NCBI RefSeq assembly: GCF_000197735.1
Contig: NC_014550.1
Span: forward strand, 620,001 to 684,000
Direction of reading: 5' to 3'
DNA from: Glutamicibacter arilaitensis Re117
GTDB lineage: Bacteria; Actinomycetota; Actinomycetes; Actinomycetales; Micrococcaceae
DNA length: 64,000 bases
A model generated the notes under the pieces. That model had not been told where the DNA came from. It made no database searches and saw nothing but the letters and a program-made list of their open reading frames with translations. The position numbers and the translations under genes were made by a program. Positions 8,217-17,107 of this stretch are shown piece after piece (within the stretch, counting starts at the first letter, position 1; each line of letters opens with the position of its first letter).

Positions 8217-8879
8217 TCAGTCGGTACCCTCGCGAATTGCAAGCATCTTTGCCTTGAGCGCGCGATTGGCGCGCACAGCGCCCAGGCCCAGAACCAGGCC
8301 AGCAGTAATAATGAACAATGCCCACCGGGTAGTGGTGAGAATCGACGCCAGTACGACGGCGCTTTCGCTCAGTTCTCCGGTGAACAGTGCATCAATAGCG
8401 AAGTTCTCCCAGATATCAATCGCGGCAAAGCCCAAGGGGGCAATCCAGGCCAACCATCGTGTCTGGCGGTTAGGAATCCAGTAGATGAATAGCAGCATGG
8501 AGAAAATAGCGGTAAACATTGGGAAGAGGAAGCCAGCGGTCTTGTGCAAGTAGTTGAGCTGTCCAACAGCGTCATCATCCATGGCGTTGCGCAGGGCCTC
8601 AATATCGCCAAGTGTGTACCCAAAAATCCGCTGATCAGGCATCGGCAAGGAACCACTGAGGTCTTGCATCTGAACCAAGGTCAGCAGGTGGTAATACACG
8701 AATAATGCAACACCGATGATCAAGCCCACCGAAATTAACAACATCGGGTTCGACTTGTTCTCGTGGGAGGTGCTTTGCACCTTGCCTGACCTCGCATTCG
8801 ATTCAATCCGCTGATTTTGCAGCTGCTCGAATTGATTCGGCTTGCGATATTCCTTGCTTTTCCTGACCTTCTTTGCCAT
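8217..8879 (-). CDS. Four-helix membrane protein of unknown function
   Basis: 220 residues from ATG 8879 (a longer frame to 8921 exists; GAAG precedes the chosen start). The N-terminus is basic and hydrophilic (about 1-45). Four hydrophobic segments follow, with an extracytoplasmic loop between the first and second that contains a LxGDIEALRxAM stretch, and a short basic tail. I do not recognise the family. It is divergent from pcrA with about 85 bases between the starts. Most likely an integral inner-membrane protein. Confidence 0.7.
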   Translation of the reverse strand: MAKKVRKSKEYRKPNQFEQLQNQRIESNARSGKVQSTSHENKSNPMLLISVGLIIGVALFVYYHLLTLVQMQDLSGSLPMPDQRIFGYTLGDIEALRNAMDDDAVGQLNYLHKTAGFLFPMFTAIFSMLLFIYWIPNRQTRWLAWIAPLGFAAIDIWENFAIDALFTGELSESAVVLASILTTTRWALFIITAGLVLGLGAVRANRALKAKMLAIREGTD

Positions 8880-8963
8880 ATCTTCTATTATGCCCGTCCG
8901 GCAGCGTCCGCTTTTCCCCACACACTGAAAAGTGTCCGGTGCTCCACGTAGACTGGCTACATC

Positions 8964-11342
8964 ATGGATTTTCTTTTTGATGATTTTGCCCCGGACACCA
9001 CACAGCAGGTCATGCCCAGCGCTGAAGAACTTTTAGTCGGTATGAACCCGCAGCAGGAAGAAGCCGTGCGCTATGCCGGTGGACCATTGCTGATTGTGGC
9101 AGGTGCCGGTTCTGGAAAAACTCGTGTGCTCACGCACCGCATTGCTTATCTCATGGCAACCGGTCGCGCTCGGCCACACGAAATTTTGGCGATCACCTTC
9201 ACCAATAAAGCCGCAGCCGAGATGCGTGAGCGAGCCGCGGAACTCATTGGTGAGGATCAGGCGAAGAAGATGTGGATTTCTACTTTCCACTCCTCATGCG
9301 TGCGCATTTTGCGTCGTGAAGCTGCCACCATCGGCATGAAATCGAATTTCTCGATCTATGACTCCACTGACTCATTGCGACTGATTACCCTCGTGGCAAA
9401 GTCTTTGGAAATTGATCCGAAACGCTTCACCCCGAAGGCGATCGCGCATAAGATCTCGTCATTGAAAAATGAACTGATTGACGATGAGGACTATGCCTCA
9501 ACAATCAATGCCAATGATCCATTTTCGCGAGCAGTCTCTGAGGTATACCGGGGCTATACTCGTCGCCTGCGGGCAGCGAACGCCATGGACTTTGATGACC
9601 TGATTGGGCAAGTTGTCTACATGTTCCGCGCGTTCCCACGCGTGGCAGACAATTACCGCCGCCGTTTCCGCCATGTGCTCATTGACGAGTATCAGGACAC
9701 CAACCATGCCCAATACTCCCTGGTGCGTGAGCTCACCGGGGTAGAAGGGGATACGACTCCTGGCGAATTGACCGTCGTGGGCGACTCGGATCAGTCGATT
9801 TACGCTTTCCGTGGTGCGGACATCCGCAACATCATCGACTTCGAAAAGGACTACCCGAACGCGGCCACCATCAAACTGGAACAGAACTACCGTTCCACGC
9901 AGACAATACTGTCGGCGGCAAATGAGGTCATCAAGCGAAACCCGGACCGCAACGATAAGAAGCTGTGGACTGCCAGCGGCGACGGTGAGAAGATCACTGG
10001 CTACGTTGGAGAATCCGAGTCGGATGAAGCTCGCTGGATTGCTGAAGAAATCTTGCGCTTGAATGACGACGACGAAGTCCGCCCCGGTGACGTAGCGATC
10101 TTCTACCGCACTAACGCTCAATCGCGTGCGCTGGAAGAACAGCTGATGCGTGTGGATCTGAAGTACCGGGTTGTTGGCGGAACCCGCTTCTATGACCGCA
10201 AGGAAATCAAGGACGCATTGGCCTACCTGCGCGCCTTGGTGAACCCTGATGATGACATCAACGTTCGCCGCATTCTTAATGAACCCAAGCGCGGCATCGG
10301 AGACCGAGCCGAAGGTGCTGTGGCTGCCTTGGCTGAACGTGACCGCATCTCCTTTATGGACGCATTGCGGCGGTCGGATGAAGCACCGGGCCTAGGCACC
10401 CGAGGCATCAAGATGACCGCGGCCTTCGTTTCGATGATGGATGACCTGAAGACCGTAGCTGAAGGCTCTGGTCCTGCGGAGGCTCTTGAGGCCGTTCTGG
10501 AACAGACCGGATACTTGGAGACTCTTCGGCTCTCCTCGGATCCGCAGGACGAGTCGCGTGTGGAGAACCTTGCTGAATTGGTCGCTGTGGTCCGCGATTA
10601 TGTCAATGACGAGCCAGAAGGTGGTCTTGAAGGATTCCTGGAGCGCGTTGCGCTGGTGGCAGATGCCGACCAAATTCCAGAGGCTCCGAGTGACGACGAG
10701 GGCGCGGCCATGGCTGCCCAAGAAGGCGTGGTCACTTTGATGACCCTGCATACGGCCAAGGGTTTGGAATTCCCCGTAGTCTTCCTGACTGGCATGGAGC
10801 ATGGGGTCTTCCCGCACCAGCGGTCGATGACCGACGAGAAGGAACTGGCCGAAGAGCGCCGCTTGGCCTATGTTGGCCTGACCCGCGCGCGCGAACGCCT
10901 GTATCTGACCCGTGCCGAGCAGCGCAGCCTCTGGGGACAGGCCCAGTACAACCCTGCGAGCCAGTTCTTGGAAGAAGTCCCAAGCGAGCTGATCGATTGG
11001 AAGCGTGAAGGATCTGGCGGCGGAATGGGCTTCGGCTTCGGCAACACAGCGGTGAATTTCGCCACGAGCAGATACGAACGTGGCAGCCACTGGGGTGCTG
11101 GTTCAGGTACGGTGCAGCCCACTCGCGGACATAACGCTGCTCCGATTTCCAAGAAACGAGTTGTGCAGAACAAGGACATAACAATCCCCGAAGTTGGGCA
11201 AAACGTTAAGCATTCCTCGTTTGGCTTGGGCACTGTTATTGCTTTAGAGGGTGCAGGTGACAAGACTGTTGCCAAGGTGCAGTTCCCGGACTCTGAGAAG
11301 AGGCTGTTGCTGCGTTATGCACCGCTAGAAATCGTGGACTAG
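8964..11342 (+). CDS. pcrA: ATP-dependent DNA helicase PcrA/UvrD (SF1A)
   Basis: 792 residues. All SF1 motifs are present: Walker A VAGAGSGKT (about 45-53), Walker B LIDEYQDTN, motif III GDSDQSIYAFRGAD, motif IV LEQNYRST, motif V TLHTAKGLEFPVVF and motif VI AYVGLTRAR. The C-terminal Tudor-like module (about 738-790, GQNVKHSSFGLGTV) is typical of PcrA and in the family contacts RNA polymerase. PcrA unwinds DNA 3' to 5' in nucleotide excision repair, replication restart and removal of stalled polymerases. ATG start with no strong ribosome site; 243 bases separate it from sucC. Confidence 0.95.
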   Translation: MDFLFDDFAPDTTQQVMPSAEELLVGMNPQQEEAVRYAGGPLLIVAGAGSGKTRVLTHRIAYLMATGRARPHEILAITFTNKAAAEMRERAAELIGEDQAKKMWISTFHSSCVRILRREAATIGMKSNFSIYDSTDSLRLITLVAKSLEIDPKRFTPKAIAHKISSLKNELIDDEDYASTINANDPFSRAVSEVYRGYTRRLRAANAMDFDDLIGQVVYMFRAFPRVADNYRRRFRHVLIDEYQDTNHAQYSLVRELTGVEGDTTPGELTVVGDSDQSIYAFRGADIRNIIDFEKDYPNAATIKLEQNYRSTQTILSAANEVIKRNPDRNDKKLWTASGDGEKITGYVGESESDEARWIAEEILRLNDDDEVRPGDVAIFYRTNAQSRALEEQLMRVDLKYRVVGGTRFYDRKEIKDALAYLRALVNPDDDINVRRILNEPKRGIGDRAEGAVAALAERDRISFMDALRRSDEAPGLGTRGIKMTAAFVSMMDDLKTVAEGSGPAEALEAVLEQTGYLETLRLSSDPQDESRVENLAELVAVVRDYVNDEPEGGLEGFLERVALVADADQIPEAPSDDEGAAMAAQEGVVTLMTLHTAKGLEFPVVFLTGMEHGVFPHQRSMTDEKELAEERRLAYVGLTRARERLYLTRAEQRSLWGQAQYNPASQFLEEVPSELIDWKREGSGGGMGFGFGNTAVNFATSRYERGSHWGAGSGTVQPTRGHNAAPISKKRVVQNKDITIPEVGQNVKHSSFGLGTVIALEGAGDKTVAKVQFPDSEKRLLLRYAPLEIVD

Positions 11343-11584
11343 ATAACAGACTTTTAGTGTTTTCTAGGTCACATCTTGATGGTTTCCGGCAGTCTTCGCG
11401 AGTTTCTCTACACGCTGTAAAAGTGGGAAGTTTGCGAAAGTCGGGATAGTCTGAGAGGTGCGCACGGGCTACGGCGCCTAACGACGTCCCGATAGTTGCG
11501 GTGCGCTCTCTTTGGCATGGCATGGATTTCGGTCTGTGGCCGTGTCGCGAGTCAGCATGAACTTCGAACGAAGGACACAAACCC

Positions 11585-12757
11585 GTGGACCTGTATGAGT
11601 ACCAGGCGCGCGATCTATTCGAGGCACACGGCGTTCCCGTGCTTGCCGGTATCGTCGCTTACACCCCGGAAGAAGCCAAAGCCGCAGCCGAGAAGATCGG
11701 CGGCGTTGTTGTAGTTAAGGCACAGGTCAAGGTTGGCGGCCGTGGCAAGGCTGGCGGCGTCAAGGTTGCTAAGACCGCTGACGAAGCTTTCGAGCACGCT
11801 TCCAACATCCTCGGTATGGACATCAAGGGCCACACCGTAAACAAGGTCATGATCGCTCAGGGTGCCGACATTGCTGAGGAGTTCTACTTCTCGGTACTGC
11901 TGGACCGTGCAAACCGTAACTACCTGGCCATGTGCTCGGTAGAAGGTGGCATGGAGATCGAGGTGCTCGCAGTTGAGCGCCCGGACGCCCTGGCAAAGGT
12001 TGCAGTCGACCCAATCGTTGGCATCGATGCCGCGAAGGCCGCTGAAATCGTTGAGGCGGCTAACTTCCCTGAAGAACTGCGTGCCAAGGTTGCAGAAACC
12101 ATCCAGAAGCTCTGGGTTGTATTCAAGGAAGAAGACGCCACCCTCGTCGAGGTCAACCCACTGGTGAAGACCGGTGCCGGTGACATCGTTGCGTTGGACG
12201 GCAAGGTTTCCCTGGATGACAACGCATCTGAGGTTCGCCACCCAGCTCACGAAGAGCTCGAGGACAAGGGCGCAGCCGATCCCCTGGAAGCAAAGGCAAA
12301 GGCCGCTGGCCTGAACTACGTCAAGCTGGACGGCGAAGTGGGCATCATCGGTAACGGTGCTGGCCTGGTCATGTCGACCCTGGACGTTGTTGCCTACGCT
12401 GGCGAGAACCACGGTTCGGTCAAGCCTGCTAACTTCCTTGACATTGGTGGTGGCGCATCGGCTGAGGTCATGGCTAACGGCCTTGACGTCATCCTGAATG
12501 ACCCACAGGTCAAGTCGGTCTTCGTCAACGTCTTCGGTGGCATCACCGCATGTGACGCTGTTGCAAACGGCATCGTTGGCGCGCTGAACACCCTGGGTGA
12601 TGCAGCGAACAAGCCACTGGTTGTCCGCCTGGACGGCAACAACGTTGAAGAGGGTCGCGCCATCTTGGCCCAGGCCAACCACCCGTTGGTAACCCTGGCA
12701 GCAACCATGGATGAGGGCGCCGACAAGGCTGCCGAGCTCGCCAACGCAGCGAAGTAA
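11585..12757 (+). CDS. sucC: Succinyl-CoA synthetase beta subunit (ADP-forming type)
   Basis: 390 residues with a GTG start and GAAGGA upstream. The ATP-grasp domain (about 1-240, starting [19 protein letters not shown]) and the CoA-ligase domain (about 250-390, with the GIGNGAGL-like [10 protein letters not shown] and [13 protein letters not shown] blocks) are intact. The enzyme interconverts succinyl-CoA and succinate with substrate-level phosphorylation in the TCA cycle and works as a heteromer with SucD, encoded 16 bases downstream. Highly biased codon use fits strong expression. Confidence 0.96.
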   Translation: MDLYEYQARDLFEAHGVPVLAGIVAYTPEEAKAAAEKIGGVVVVKAQVKVGGRGKAGGVKVAKTADEAFEHASNILGMDIKGHTVNKVMIAQGADIAEEFYFSVLLDRANRNYLAMCSVEGGMEIEVLAVERPDALAKVAVDPIVGIDAAKAAEIVEAANFPEELRAKVAETIQKLWVVFKEEDATLVEVNPLVKTGAGDIVALDGKVSLDDNASEVRHPAHEELEDKGAADPLEAKAKAAGLNYVKLDGEVGIIGNGAGLVMSTLDVVAYAGENHGSVKPANFLDIGGGASAEVMANGLDVILNDPQVKSVFVNVFGGITACDAVANGIVGALNTLGDAANKPLVVRLDGNNVEEGRAILAQANHPLVTLAATMDEGADKAAELANAAK

Positions 12758-12773
12758 GAGGGATAAGCGAACA

Positions 12774-13676
12774 ATGAGCATTTACCTGAACAAGGACTCC
12801 AAGGTCATCGTCCAGGGCATCACCGGCGGCGAAGGCACCAAGCACACCGCCCTGATGCTCAAGGCTGGCACCAACATTGTTGGCGGCGTTAACGCCCGCA
12901 AGGCCGGCACCACCGTGACCCACGGTGAGCAGGACATCAAGGTTTACGGCACCGTGGCTGAGGCCAAGGCCGAGACCGGCGCTGACGTATCGATCGTCTT
13001 CGTGCCACCTAAGTTCACCAAGGACGCAGTCGTTGAGGCTATCGAGGCTGAAGTTGGCCTCGTTGTAGTCATCACCGAAGGTGTTCCAGTACAGGACTCC
13101 GCTGAGTTCTGGGCTCTGGCACAGTCGAAGGTTGACGCCGACGGCAACCAGATCACCCGCATCATCGGCCCTAACTGCCCAGGCATCATCACCCCAGGTG
13201 AAGCACTGGTTGGTATCACCCCGAACAACATCACCGGCAAGGGCCCAATCGGCTTGGTTTCCAAGTCCGGTACCCTGACCTACCAGATGATGTACGAACT
13301 GCGCGATCTGGGCTTCTCGACCGCAATCGGCATCGGCGGTGACCCAGTCATCGGCACCACCCACATTGATGCACTGGCTGCTTTCGAAGCTGACCCAGAG
13401 ACCAAGGCCATCGTCATGATCGGTGAAATCGGTGGCGACGCTGAAGAGCGCGCAGCTGATTACATCAAAGCCAACGTCACCAAGCCAGTAGTTGGCTACG
13501 TGGCTGGCTTCACCGCTCCTGAAGGCAAGACCATGGGCCACGCAGGCGCCATCGTTTCCGGCTCGGCTGGCACCGCCCAGGCCAAGAAGGAAGCACTGGA
13601 AGCTGCAGGCGTCAAGGTAGGCAAGACTCCTTCGGAGACTGCCGTCTTGCTGCGCGAAGTTTTCGCAGCTCTCTAA
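12774..13676 (+). CDS. sucD: Succinyl-CoA synthetase alpha subunit
   Basis: 300 residues from ATG 12774, preceded by GAGGGATAAG. The CoA-binding Rossmann domain lies at about 1-125 ([15 protein letters not shown]). The catalytic phosphohistidine region is [17 protein letters not shown] near residues 246-262. It pairs with SucC in the TCA cycle. The gene ends the sucCD operon and is followed by hairpins. Confidence 0.96.
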   Translation: MSIYLNKDSKVIVQGITGGEGTKHTALMLKAGTNIVGGVNARKAGTTVTHGEQDIKVYGTVAEAKAETGADVSIVFVPPKFTKDAVVEAIEAEVGLVVVITEGVPVQDSAEFWALAQSKVDADGNQITRIIGPNCPGIITPGEALVGITPNNITGKGPIGLVSKSGTLTYQMMYELRDLGFSTAIGIGGDPVIGTTHIDALAAFEADPETKAIVMIGEIGGDAEERAADYIKANVTKPVVGYVAGFTAPEGKTMGHAGAIVSGSAGTAQAKKEALEAAGVKVGKTPSETAVLLREVFAAL

Positions 13677-13723
13677 GCTGTCGCTGAACTGAAGCTGATA
13701 ACCGGAAATATTTTCCGGGAATG

Positions 13724-13769
13724 AACGGCCGCCGTTTTTCCTGAACCATCAGGAGAAATGGCGGTCGTT
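13724..13769 (+). terminator. Terminator after sucCD
   Basis: A roughly 21-base imperfect inverted repeat (13724-13744 and 13749-13769) with a T-rich run inside and TTT after it. A smaller perfect 7-base hairpin (CCGGAAA/TTTCCGG, 13702-13718) lies just before it. Confidence 0.7.
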
Positions 13770-13866
13770 TCGCTTTTAATAGGAATCTACTAGTCAAGCC
13801 GTCGCTGGACTAATATGATGATTGGAATAATTGAGTTCTAGGACTTAAAGAGAAGGATTGCAGACG

Positions 13867-14460
13867 ATGCGCGGAAGCTACTGGGCGGCGTTTGCGTGCC
13901 TATCTCTGGCATTGACTTCTTGTACAAGCCCAGGATCCAGTAAAAGTGAAGGGCCATTGCCTTTGAACCCTGATTCAGCAAGTTCTTGCGATCGTCCGTA
14001 CATTGCCAGCGAGGGCGAACTGCGTGGTGCACCGCAACTGCTCCGAGTCGACCAGTTCTATGACCAGGACATGCGCCATACTTTGGTGGACGCATCTGTT
14101 GGCTCCTCTGTCACCTTCAGTCCTCGTCCTGACTGGAACAATGTCAATGAAGTGCTCACGGCGGCCGGCGCCGTCTCCGAAACCACTGTCGTAGAACGGC
14201 CCTATGATGCAAGCGAAGGGCTGGAATCGTTGATCAGAAGCTCCGAGCAGTCTGCGGGGCTCGTGGGATACGCGGCAGCGCGCCCGGTGACCTACACATA
14301 TAGCGTTCAATGCCTCAACGATCAGCAAAACGACTATAGGCTCGTTTTCGATACTTGGTCCGAGACTGAATTCGGAATTCTTGACTGCGAGCTGAGGCTA
14401 GATGCGAAGGCGCAATGGGCTGCACAAGCAACCTACGATTCCTACTGCCAAGCCTCATAG
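13867..14460 (+). CDS. Predicted lipoprotein of unknown function
   Basis: 197 residues from ATG 13867 with AGAAGG 10 bases upstream (a TTG at 13858 is too close to that site). The signal peptide ends in the lipobox LTSC with C19 as the lipidated residue, so the protein should be anchored outside the membrane. The mature part has five further cysteines, none in a recognised metal pattern, and no domain I recognise. It stands alone between two terminators. Confidence 0.75.
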   Translation: MRGSYWAAFACLSLALTSCTSPGSSKSEGPLPLNPDSASSCDRPYIASEGELRGAPQLLRVDQFYDQDMRHTLVDASVGSSVTFSPRPDWNNVNEVLTAAGAVSETTVVERPYDASEGLESLIRSSEQSAGLVGYAAARPVTYTYSVQCLNDQQNDYRLVFDTWSETEFGILDCELRLDAKAQWAAQATYDSYCQAS

Positions 14461-14483
14461 CCCTTTAGCCGGGTGAAACGATA

Positions 14484-14515
14484 GTGGGGCCAGTTCCGCT
14501 TGGAACCGGCCCCAC
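14484..14515. terminator. Bidirectional terminator between convergent genes
   Basis: A 14-base inverted repeat with one mismatch (14484-14497 and 14502-14515), very GC-rich, between the lipoprotein gene and the MHS transporter gene, which point at each other. Confidence 0.75.
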
Positions 14516-14549
14516 CATCGCTCACAACCCCATTGAGAGGCTATCTAGC

Positions 14550-16082
14550 CTAGGACTGAGCAGCCTTGGCGTCTGCAATCTCCTGCTGATAGTTCTCTTC
14601 GAGCGCAGGAACCTGCTCAAAGAGTTCTTCAACATCAAGGTCCGGGTTCTCTTCCTGAGTTTCAACCAGCTCGATCGCTTCAGCTTCGGAGGCTACCGAC
14701 GGCAACGAGCCAGGTAGCGGCTTGCGAGCAGATTCACGCAGGTAGCAGACAGCAATGAAACCTGCGACCGAAGTGCCCATGACCCAGAAGGCGGGGGCCA
14801 GCGAGGACTTGGTCATGGTGACCAGCGCTTGCATGATGAACGGTGCGAAGCCGCCGAAGATGGCGACGGCAAAGTTGTACGAGATGCCCATGCCGCCGTA
14901 CCGCGAGGCGGTCGGGAACAGCGCAGGCAACGACGAAGCGAGGTTGGCAACGTAGAAAGTCACTGGGACGGCCAGCAGTGCAAGGCCCGCAAGGGTGGAC
15001 CAGATCTGGCCATGCATCATGAGCAAGAATGCGGGAACGGCCAAGACTACGGACGAAATCGAACCAATGAACAGGACCTTGCGGCGGCCCACGCTATCGG
15101 AGAGCTTGCCAGCCAGCGGGATGCACAAGGACATTCCCACCAAGATCGGCAGAGTCAGCAAGTTGCCGTGGACCGGATCGTATTCCAGCGTCTCGGTCAG
15201 GTAGGTAGGCATGTAGCTGGTGAGCGCGTAGCCAGCGGTATTGGCGGCCGAAACGAGCACGAAGCCGGTAAGCAGCTCGCGCCAGTACGACTTCACCAAG
15301 TCGATGACGCCCTTCGGCGCATCGGCAGAGTTCCTTGCGTCTTCGCTCGCGCGATTGGCCGCTTCCTGAGCTTCCTTGAAGGCAGGGGTGTCCTCGATTT
15401 TCGAACGGAACCACAAGGCAATGACACCCAGTGGAAGGGCAACCAGGAATGGAATGCGCCAGGCAAACCCTTCCATGACATCTGCGCTCAGCGTCAGCTG
15501 GAGGATGGAAACGAAAGCAGCACCGAGAGCGAAGCCCATGTAGGAGCCGAGGTCCAGCAGCGAGGCATAGAAGCCACGGCGCTTATCTGGAGCGTATTCG
15601 GTGATGAAGGTAGTTGCTCCGGCGTACTCGCCGCCGGTGGAGAAGCCCTGAACCAGCTTCAGTGCGACCAAGAGAATTGGCGCTGCCACACCCCATGTCG
15701 AGTAATCCGGAAGGATGCCGATGCCGAACGTGGCCAAGGCCATCATGAGCAGGGTGAACACCAAGATTTTCTGGCGTCCTACGCGGTCACCCAGCTGGCC
15801 TAGTATTACGCCGCCAAGCGGGCGGGCAACGAACGTCACGGCAAAGACGCCGAGGCTGAAGAGGGTTTGAATTGCCGGCTCGACTGTGTCGGGCATGAAG
15901 AGCTTGCCGATGATCACTGCCAGGTAGCCGTAGACGCCGACGTCGTACCATTCCATCAAGTTGCCAACGACGGTACCGCCGATAGCTTTCTTGAGCATCG
16001 AATCGTCGACAACGGTAACGTCTTCTACCTTCAAGCGGCGTTTTCGCAGGAACCGCTGCTTCCGTGAGTTTCTTGCTTCCAT
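14550..16082 (-). CDS. MFS transporter, metabolite:H+ symporter (MHS/ProP) family
   Basis: 510 residues from ATG 16082, chosen because AGGAG lies 7 bases upstream; an ATG at 16097 overlaps that site. Twelve hydrophobic segments and the MHS signatures are visible: GTVVGNLMEWYDVGVYGYL at the first helix, RPLGGVILGQLGDRVGRQK between helices 2 and 3, and the RRGFYASLLDLGSYMGF loop. The family imports compatible solutes or organic acids (proline, betaine, citrate, ketoglutarate) with protons. The long acidic C-terminal tail (about 445-510) is unusual and could be regulatory. Substrate unknown. Confidence 0.88.
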   Translation of the reverse strand: MEARNSRKQRFLRKRRLKVEDVTVVDDSMLKKAIGGTVVGNLMEWYDVGVYGYLAVIIGKLFMPDTVEPAIQTLFSLGVFAVTFVARPLGGVILGQLGDRVGRQKILVFTLLMMALATFGIGILPDYSTWGVAAPILLVALKLVQGFSTGGEYAGATTFITEYAPDKRRGFYASLLDLGSYMGFALGAAFVSILQLTLSADVMEGFAWRIPFLVALPLGVIALWFRSKIEDTPAFKEAQEAANRASEDARNSADAPKGVIDLVKSYWRELLTGFVLVSAANTAGYALTSYMPTYLTETLEYDPVHGNLLTLPILVGMSLCIPLAGKLSDSVGRRKVLFIGSISSVVLAVPAFLLMMHGQIWSTLAGLALLAVPVTFYVANLASSLPALFPTASRYGGMGISYNFAVAIFGGFAPFIMQALVTMTKSSLAPAFWVMGTSVAGFIAVCYLRESARKPLPGSLPSVASEAEAIELVETQEENPDLDVEELFEQVPALEENYQQEIADAKAAQS

Positions 16083-16611
16083 AGTTTCACTCCTCATATC
16101 TTTCTTGATCTTGTCGCAGTGCCAGCGACCGTCTTCATCCGCATAGTGAGGAGCAAAATCGCTGCTCTTTGAAGCTGGTTGCGGCCGCCATGTGACTCAT
16201 CGAAATCGATAGATTTCTACTCAAGAATCCGGTGAAAAACCTGCTTCGAGCGACGAAACGCTTAAGCGAACAATCATTAAGTTTACCAAAAATCGCATTA
16301 ATGACCTGATCGAAGGGCACTCCTGAGCCGAGGGAACACCAGTGATGACAGTGGAATTGGTGTTGGGGTGAGTGCCGAATACCCACGTAAGCATGGGGTA
16401 ATCGAGCAATTGGCGACGGCTCGGTCAGATACGGGCAAAAAGTTGAAACTGTGGCCAAGGACTCGAAAGATCAGAGGCCGAAATTTGGCGGTTCTTGGCG
16501 AAAACCGCCCATCCTAGAGAAGAATTCCAGGGGTAGAAATTGTTGCCAGAGACCACCATAAGGCGGTGTGCTGAACGGCTGTCTTGAACGCCGTGTGCCG
16601 AGGGTACAAAA
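16083..16611. other. Intergenic stretch of about 530 bases without a convincing gene
   Basis: Short open frames on the reverse strand here are rich in His, Ser and Arg and lack ribosome sites, so I do not accept them. No tRNA, riboswitch or repeat was recognised. It presumably holds the promoter of the MHS transporter gene, but I could not place it. Confidence 0.5.
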
Positions 16612-16646
16612 ATGCCCCAAAGCTGCCGGTGGGCAACTTGGGGCAT
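16612..16646 (-). terminator. Terminator of the 94-residue gene
   Basis: ATGCCCCAA (from 16614) pairs with TTGGGGCAT, extended by a second short stem around a GGTG loop. It lies 15 bases downstream of the reverse-strand gene. Confidence 0.6.
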
Positions 16647-16660
16647 GTAGTTGAAGAGTG

Positions 16661-16945
16661 CTAGCCGCGTAGGCCGACTGCAGCTTCAGTATCGACTCGT
16701 AGGAATGAAGAGCCGATAGCAGCGAAAGCGCCTGGAATCAGTAGCATTCGGTGCTTTGGGTTGTAGAAAATCTCTTCGAGCGGAGAGGCTAAAACTCTGC
16801 GAATCTTTTCCAAGAGCCGGTCGTTTTCCAAGGACAGGCTTTCCTGCTCGGTTTGAATCACCACACGATCTTTATCGATACTCACCGATGCGCTCATCCA
16901 GTCATCATCGGGGGTACTGAGAGTCTCCGATTTAATCAGGGACAC
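16661..16945 (-). CDS. Small hypothetical protein
   Basis: 94 residues with a GTG start and an AAGGCGG site upstream. The composition is that of a normal soluble protein: a beta-rich first half (DWMSASVSIDKDRVVIQTE) and a helix with LLEKIRRVLASPLEEIFYNP. It has its own terminator. No family recognised. Downstream of the SNF2 gene on the same strand but 160 bases away. Confidence 0.6.
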   Translation of the reverse strand: MSLIKSETLSTPDDDWMSASVSIDKDRVVIQTEQESLSLENDRLLEKIRRVLASPLEEIFYNPKHRMLLIPGAFAAIGSSFLRVDTEAAVGLRG

Positions 16946-17107
16946 GGTTATTACCGCCTTTGTCGTTCGTATCGCCCTGACGAGGATCCGCCTGGGCTAC
17001 TGTCCGACAAGCACACCAAGTGTGGCGTAGCGCACATCGTCGGACATTTTGAATATACAGGGTATTACTGGAAGATGCCTGCTAAAACAACAGATTTAAT
17101 CAACCTG

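Noticed and set aside
11615..12781. Long open frame opposite sucC (388 codons)
   Set aside because: A shadow of the strongly biased codon use of sucC; Cys/Val/Asp/Asn-rich and without similarity to known proteins.
16135..16646. Short reverse-strand frames in the 16.1-16.6 kb gap
   Set aside because: Biased composition, no ribosome sites, no recognisable motif, and one overlaps the terminator at 16612-16646.
17000..17045. Terminator after the SNF2 gene
   Set aside because: An 8-base perfect repeat (TGTCCGAC/GTCGGACA) exists, but the loop is 30 bases and no T-run follows in the direction of the SNF2 gene.
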